Assembly: GCA_900074885.1 (NCBI GenBank) | Contig: FJUW01000004.1 | Location: forward strand, 3,012,578 to 3,076,577 | DNA length: 64,000 bases | Direction: 5' to 3' | Source of the DNA: Rhynchosporium graminicola | Taxonomy: Eukaryota > Ascomycota > Leotiomycetes > Helotiales > Ploettnerulaceae | Shown: piece after piece, positions 60,539-64,000 of the stretch | How positions within the stretch are numbered: position 1 is the first letter of the stretch | Layout of the letters: every line of letters starts with the position of its first letter | The notes under the pieces: model-generated | The model's database searches: none | What the model was told of the DNA's origin: nothing | What the model saw: only the letters and a program-made list of their open reading frames with translations | Position numbers and translations under genes: made by a program

Positions 60539-62269
60539 ATGTCGGACAAGGAATTTGGTGGTGAGTTTTCAGTTTCCTCTAGCTGTTAAGGCCTTGTTTC
60601 GCGTGTACTTTTGGCATTTTCAAGTGGGATGCGGTTTGATGTTTTAAGTCCTGGTTTTATTTGGCTTTGAGCTTGGTTCTGAAAATGGAGAAGGAAGCAG
60701 TAACGGGAAGCTCAAGTAGTTCTTGACTCCTATACAAGGAAACGCGTTCCAACTTCAAAAGTGCTTCTCCATCTAGCTCAAAAGCCAGTGTCGTTGCGTT
60801 ATATTTGGTCTCTTGGAGGCATCCTTTTGGCCATCACTCGGGCGCAGCTTGTCATTTGAGGCTATTGGTGGCCCATTCTTGTGCATCCATTCTTCCACCC
60901 CTGTCATCTGTATTCAGACCTGGAAAATATTCACAGGAAGATATCATAGTTCTTGTAGATGAAGTTGGGATAGGGAGATCCTAAAACAGCTGACTACGGA
61001 GCAATCGACATGGCACGTGGCTCATATTGTTTCGGCCGATCTCATGGTCAATAGCCTCAATCCAGACAATCCAAATCGAGTACTCCATCTTGATCCGTGT
61101 CCAGGCACGCTCTAGCATCTCTTCTAATTTTGTCAGCTGAGGCCTCGAACTGGGAATCTACTCCGACACTCTGCATGTTCTGTAGAAGCTACGTAAGGAA
61201 CTTCTTGAGAGTATACGAGGTATTCCCCGATATATTGAAGCCATCGAGTGTGATCAGTTTACTTAGGAGGCCGGTGCATTCTTTAGTGTTCAATGTCTAG
61301 CCAGCTTGAGCTGCCCGACCGAAACAGCTCTGCAGGGGTCATTCACTTTTTAGGAAGGAGTACAACGTTAGAAAAGATTGACGCTCTACATTGTCTTCAT
61401 TGTAGACCCATGTATGCCTTGCAATGCTAGGCTCGTGGCTGGAAGCCATGCTTCTCCAAGAGAATCTATCTTCCTTCCTGTTTTTGTTTTTAATTGCTTG
61501 CGTTGTCTTTTGCTGTTACGGCATCATGAGAATAACCGTTTGCTGACTCTGGCTTTATAGGAAACGATGAACTCTCCCTTCCCAAAGGTAACAAGTCCTT
61601 TTCCTTGCACGATATTTGCTTCCGAGAAAGAAATCAGCCTATCTTTTCAACTTGAGTCTTTCTCGCGACTCGAGGATGGAAGAAATCTTCTTATAAGGAC
61701 GATTTGTCCCCTGCTGCTAATCATCCGTCTGCATATCGACTTCGGCGGACCTGAAGTCCTTAGTCTTCCCATCAAGCGATCATCTTGGCGACTTGGACTC
61801 CCAAGATCTACTTTAGTTCGGGAGACCTGCTGACACGCGTTCCAGCAACTGTCCAGAAAATTGTCGGCGAAATATTATCCAATTCGCCGGGAATGGGCTT
61901 GACGAAAGATGCACGAGATCTTCTTATCGAATGCTGCGTAGAATTCATCACCCTCATATCATCGGAGGCCAACGAGATTAGTGAGAAGGAGAGCAAGAAG
62001 ACGATCGCATGCGAACATATCACGAAAGCCCTAGAGCAATTGGGGTTCGGAGATTACGTGCATGGCATCAACGAAGTGGCGAACGAACACAAGGAGCAAC
62101 TCAAGGTATGTATTTGCCTATTACAACCGTAGTAACTGAAAATGTCTGACGTCATCCTCAGGGACGCGAGAAAAAGGCGAACAAGCTAGAGCAGAGCGGC
62201 TTATCTACAGAACAACTTCTGGCTATGCAGGAGGCTGCATTCAAGGATGCTGCACAACGGCACGGATGA
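60539..62269 (+). CDS. NCB2: NC2-beta (Dr1), transcriptional repressor subunit
   Basis: Four exons, 60539-60560, 61561-61587, 61846-62105 and 62162-62269, encode 138 residues. The protein starts MSDKEFGGNDELSLPKATVQ, built from two tiny exons and the third. The histone-fold part reads KIVGEILSNSPGMGLTKDAR, LLIECCVEFITLISSEANEI and ACEHITKALEQLGFGDYV, the usual Dr1 sequence, followed by the C-terminal GREKKANKLEQSGLSTEQLL helix. With NC2-alpha it binds TBP on promoters and represses or modulates RNA polymerase II initiation. Intron 1 is exactly 1,000 nt and intron 2 is 258 nt, both long for this genome, while intron 3 is 56 nt. Splice borders are GTGAGT..TATAG, GTAACA..TCCAG and GTATGT..CTCAG. 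Confidence 0.92.
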
Positions 62270-62911
62270 AAATATAATTTCTTCGTTGGTGTCCCTGTTC
62301 ATTGTGTTCTTGCACTGGATTTCAAGGTGACCGGTTGTTTTCTTCATTCTTAGATCTCGGTTGGAAGGACTTAGTCGGCTGGCTAGGTGGGTGGCGTTTA
62401 TGTCGTTCTGGTTTGCTTGTTCTCCTTGAGGGTTCAAGAACTCTCAGCATTTAGTGCGAAGAAAGGGTAGATAAATACCAACTGCCACAGCATTCTCTCT
62501 CTCTGACGCTCTTCGTTATGCTTGGTACTACCATTTTGATACTCACTTACACTCTGCCGGTCATGATAGCATGTAAATCAAGTGCATGCTGACTAATCCT
62601 ATTTTGCCATGTGCCGGAAAAACATGCTCATTTCCACATTAGTAACACAACAGCAGCTGAATATCTTCTGGGTCAGGATCCATCAATTTCAGACTGCCAC
62701 TCCTGTCCTCTATTCAAGTCCGCACAACCTTCCCACACATCAAAGAATGACTATGTTTGATCAATTGTCAGTATCTCAGCCCTCGTCAATGTCTAGAGTA
62801 AACCATAATGTACGATATCTAGAGAATTGTGTAAGATACATGTGCTAATGATTTGCGTACAAACAACCCAAATTAGCATTTTTACAGTATTAGGTTAAGC
62901 CTGAAGGTCAG
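62270..62911. other. Intergenic, no gene seen
   Basis: No supported gene. This is the 3' flank of NC2-beta and the start of an AT-rich stretch. Confidence 0.55.
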
Positions 62912-63245
62912 GTGAAGCTAGAGAGTTTTTCAAGGGAATCGTCTTTATTATCTTTAGTCGGCCATACTTCAATTAGTTTCGATCAATTCGAGGAAGCTAG
63001 GCGTGCTAGTCGGCTGGATATATCATCCCACTCAGAGCAGGTTCCCTCTATAGCACTTTCGGGGTGGACATTTAGCGAGGGCGATAACGGTAAAAGGTGT
63101 CATCTAATTAGGCGCTAGGGGTTTAGCACCGGCTATCGAGTATCATGAAGATATAGGAAATTCGGGGTTTTATCGGTTGGCAGAAGAGATATGTCAATAT
63201 TTATGGCAGCCTTGTGAGGCCCGGGGTAGTGGGAAGCTGCAATAA
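62912..63245 (+). pseudogene. Degenerate coding remnant
   Basis: A protein-like frame (KLESFSRESSLLSLVGHTSI, SFDQFEEARRASRLDISSHS) ends at TAG 63116. Similar-looking sequence continues in another frame (GLAPAIEYHEDIGNSGFYRL, AEEICQYLWQPCEARGSGKL) to TAA 63243. No start codon fits a complete gene and no domain is recognised. It may be a relic of a mobile element, given the inverted repeat right next to it. Confidence 0.3.
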
Positions 63246-63270
63246 ATCGAGACACGCGCGGGAGTTTGTG

Positions 63271-63372
63271 GAGGTGCCAGGGGTAAATTTTTGGCTCACC
63301 GCCCATGGCAGAACATGGGATTCTGCACAGGCAGAATGAAAGCGGTGAGCCATAGTTTAACCCCTACACCTC
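63271..63372. mobile_element. Small imperfect inverted-repeat element
   Basis: Arms 63271-63302 and 63342-63372 are inverted copies. The innermost ten bases (GGCTCACCGC) match perfectly; AGGGGTAAA and GAGGTG blocks further out also pair with a one-base offset. Inside is a second hairpin (ATTCTGC, four-base loop, GCAGAAT at 63320-63337). There is no coding capacity. A foldback or MITE-like element is the likely explanation; target-site duplications are unclear. Confidence 0.5.
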
Positions 63373-63916
63373 TGTAGTTGGAGTCAGAGCTTCTTCTCTA
63401 CCTACCTAGGTAGGTAACCAACAACCTTTTGCTGCTCCTCTAATCGTTTACTATATCAACACAATATGGGACTTGGTGGCCAGGTCATTTAAACCAATCC
63501 CCTAAAGTGTGTCTCTTGCATATCTTCCTCTACATTTATAAAATTGTTAATAAGACAATTGGACGGACATATACCCTCGATGAGGCTCGTGCTAATAGAG
63601 ACAGGGTAGGGGTTTATTTATCCTGGCTACCAAGTATTGGGCATTCGGGTATTAAACTCTTCTGACCACAATCTCCCCAAATGCCTGGAAGGTTGGAAGG
63701 AGATGAGGATCGTGCCGTGGACTTCCACCGTCCCTCTGGTACGGGTTCACGTTGCAAAGTATAAATAGTGACTCTCATTGCTTTTTACGACAAGGCAAGT
63801 TGGGCAATTCTTTTACCATTTCAGTTTCCTGATTCACTCCTCGTTCAGCTCGCACTTTTTGGTAGTGAGAGGAGATCGAAGCCTTTAGAAAGCGAAGCCG
63901 AAGTCGATCCATCAAG
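63373..63916. other. Promoter region of the gene at the right edge
   Basis: No gene. Contains the TATA box at 63760 and a leader of about 120 nt upstream of the ATG at 63917. Confidence 0.6.
63760..63767 (+). promoter_or_regulatory. TATA box
   Basis: TATAAATA lies 157 nt upstream of the ATG at 63917, a plausible distance for a fungal TATA box plus a leader of roughly 120 nt. Confidence 0.55.
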
Positions 63917-64000
63917 ATGATTTCGTTACTTAGAGCTGTCCTTGTTCTATCAGCTGTGTTACAATTGACAGAGGGTAAAGCTTTTGCACGAGATGAGAAA
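63917..64000 (+). CDS. N-terminus of a secreted protein (partial)
   Basis: The last 28 codons of the window begin MISLLRAVLVLSAVLQLTEG, a clear signal peptide with a hydrophobic core and a small-residue cleavage area near TEGKA. The frame is open to the window edge. The gene has its own TATA box, suggesting regulated or high expression. The product cannot be identified from 28 residues. Confidence 0.6.
   Translation, partial: MISLLRAVLVLSAVLQLTEGKAFARDEK

Noticed and set aside
1..64000. tRNA genes
   Set aside because: I looked for the T-arm GGTTCGANNC pattern with a fitting acceptor stem and found only coding or unpaired matches; a tRNAscan run could still find one.

Overview
The window is nuclear DNA from a filamentous ascomycete (Pezizomycotina). 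The evidence is the many short introns (about 45-150 nt) with GT..AG ends, the gene types (CFEM/PTH11-type receptor, UstS-like glutathione transferase, 2EXR protein, ankyrin protein), and the fungal housekeeping genes VPS34, ATG3, NSE4, PDB1 and NC2-beta. A Leotiomycete (Helotiales-like) source is my guess from general gene style only. I saw no rRNA, tRNA, CRISPR or bacterial/organellar features.

Layout. 1-11.7 kb: a partial gene at the left edge, a glutathione transferase, a small conserved-looking protein, an 11-exon CFEM seven-transmembrane receptor, a ketopantoate reductase family protein and a SANT/trihelix-like protein. 11.7-22.7 kb: a gene-poor stretch rich in simple repeats with one 509-residue disordered/coiled-coil protein (15.0-16.6 kb) and a striking 41-bp inverted repeat (21.7 kb). 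22.7-27.7 kb: a 2EXR-domain gene, then two decayed genes (a zinc-cluster transcription factor tail and a secreted-protein relic). 27.7-31.2 kb: a large GRAM-TBC-EF-hand Rab GAP. 31.2-37.3 kb: a degraded, AT-rich, gene-poor island with a short fragment of an RNA polymerase II subunit 2 gene and a RIP-like tract. 37.3-39.0 kb: an amino-acid permease whose reading frame is broken at its only intron.

39.4-48.2 kb is a dense housekeeping block: VPS34 and NSE4 share a divergent promoter, followed by PDB1 (PDH E1-beta) and ATG3. VPS34 (PI3-kinase) and ATG3 (Atg8 lipidation E2) both serve autophagy but are not adjacent. 48.2-53.2 kb is a graveyard with a quercetinase-like cupin pseudogene and another broken gene. 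53.7-62.3 kb holds an ankyrin protein, a CCDC97-like protein, a tyrosine phosphatase, mitoribosomal protein mS45 and NC2-beta, whose first intron is 1,000 nt. The right end has a small inverted-repeat element and the start of a secreted protein behind a TATA box.

I found no convincing new multi-gene system. The points most worth a second look are the inverted-repeat elements, the RPB2 fragment, the broken permease and the exon structure of the CFEM receptor, where CFEM cysteine spacing and a GC-AG intron settle the model.
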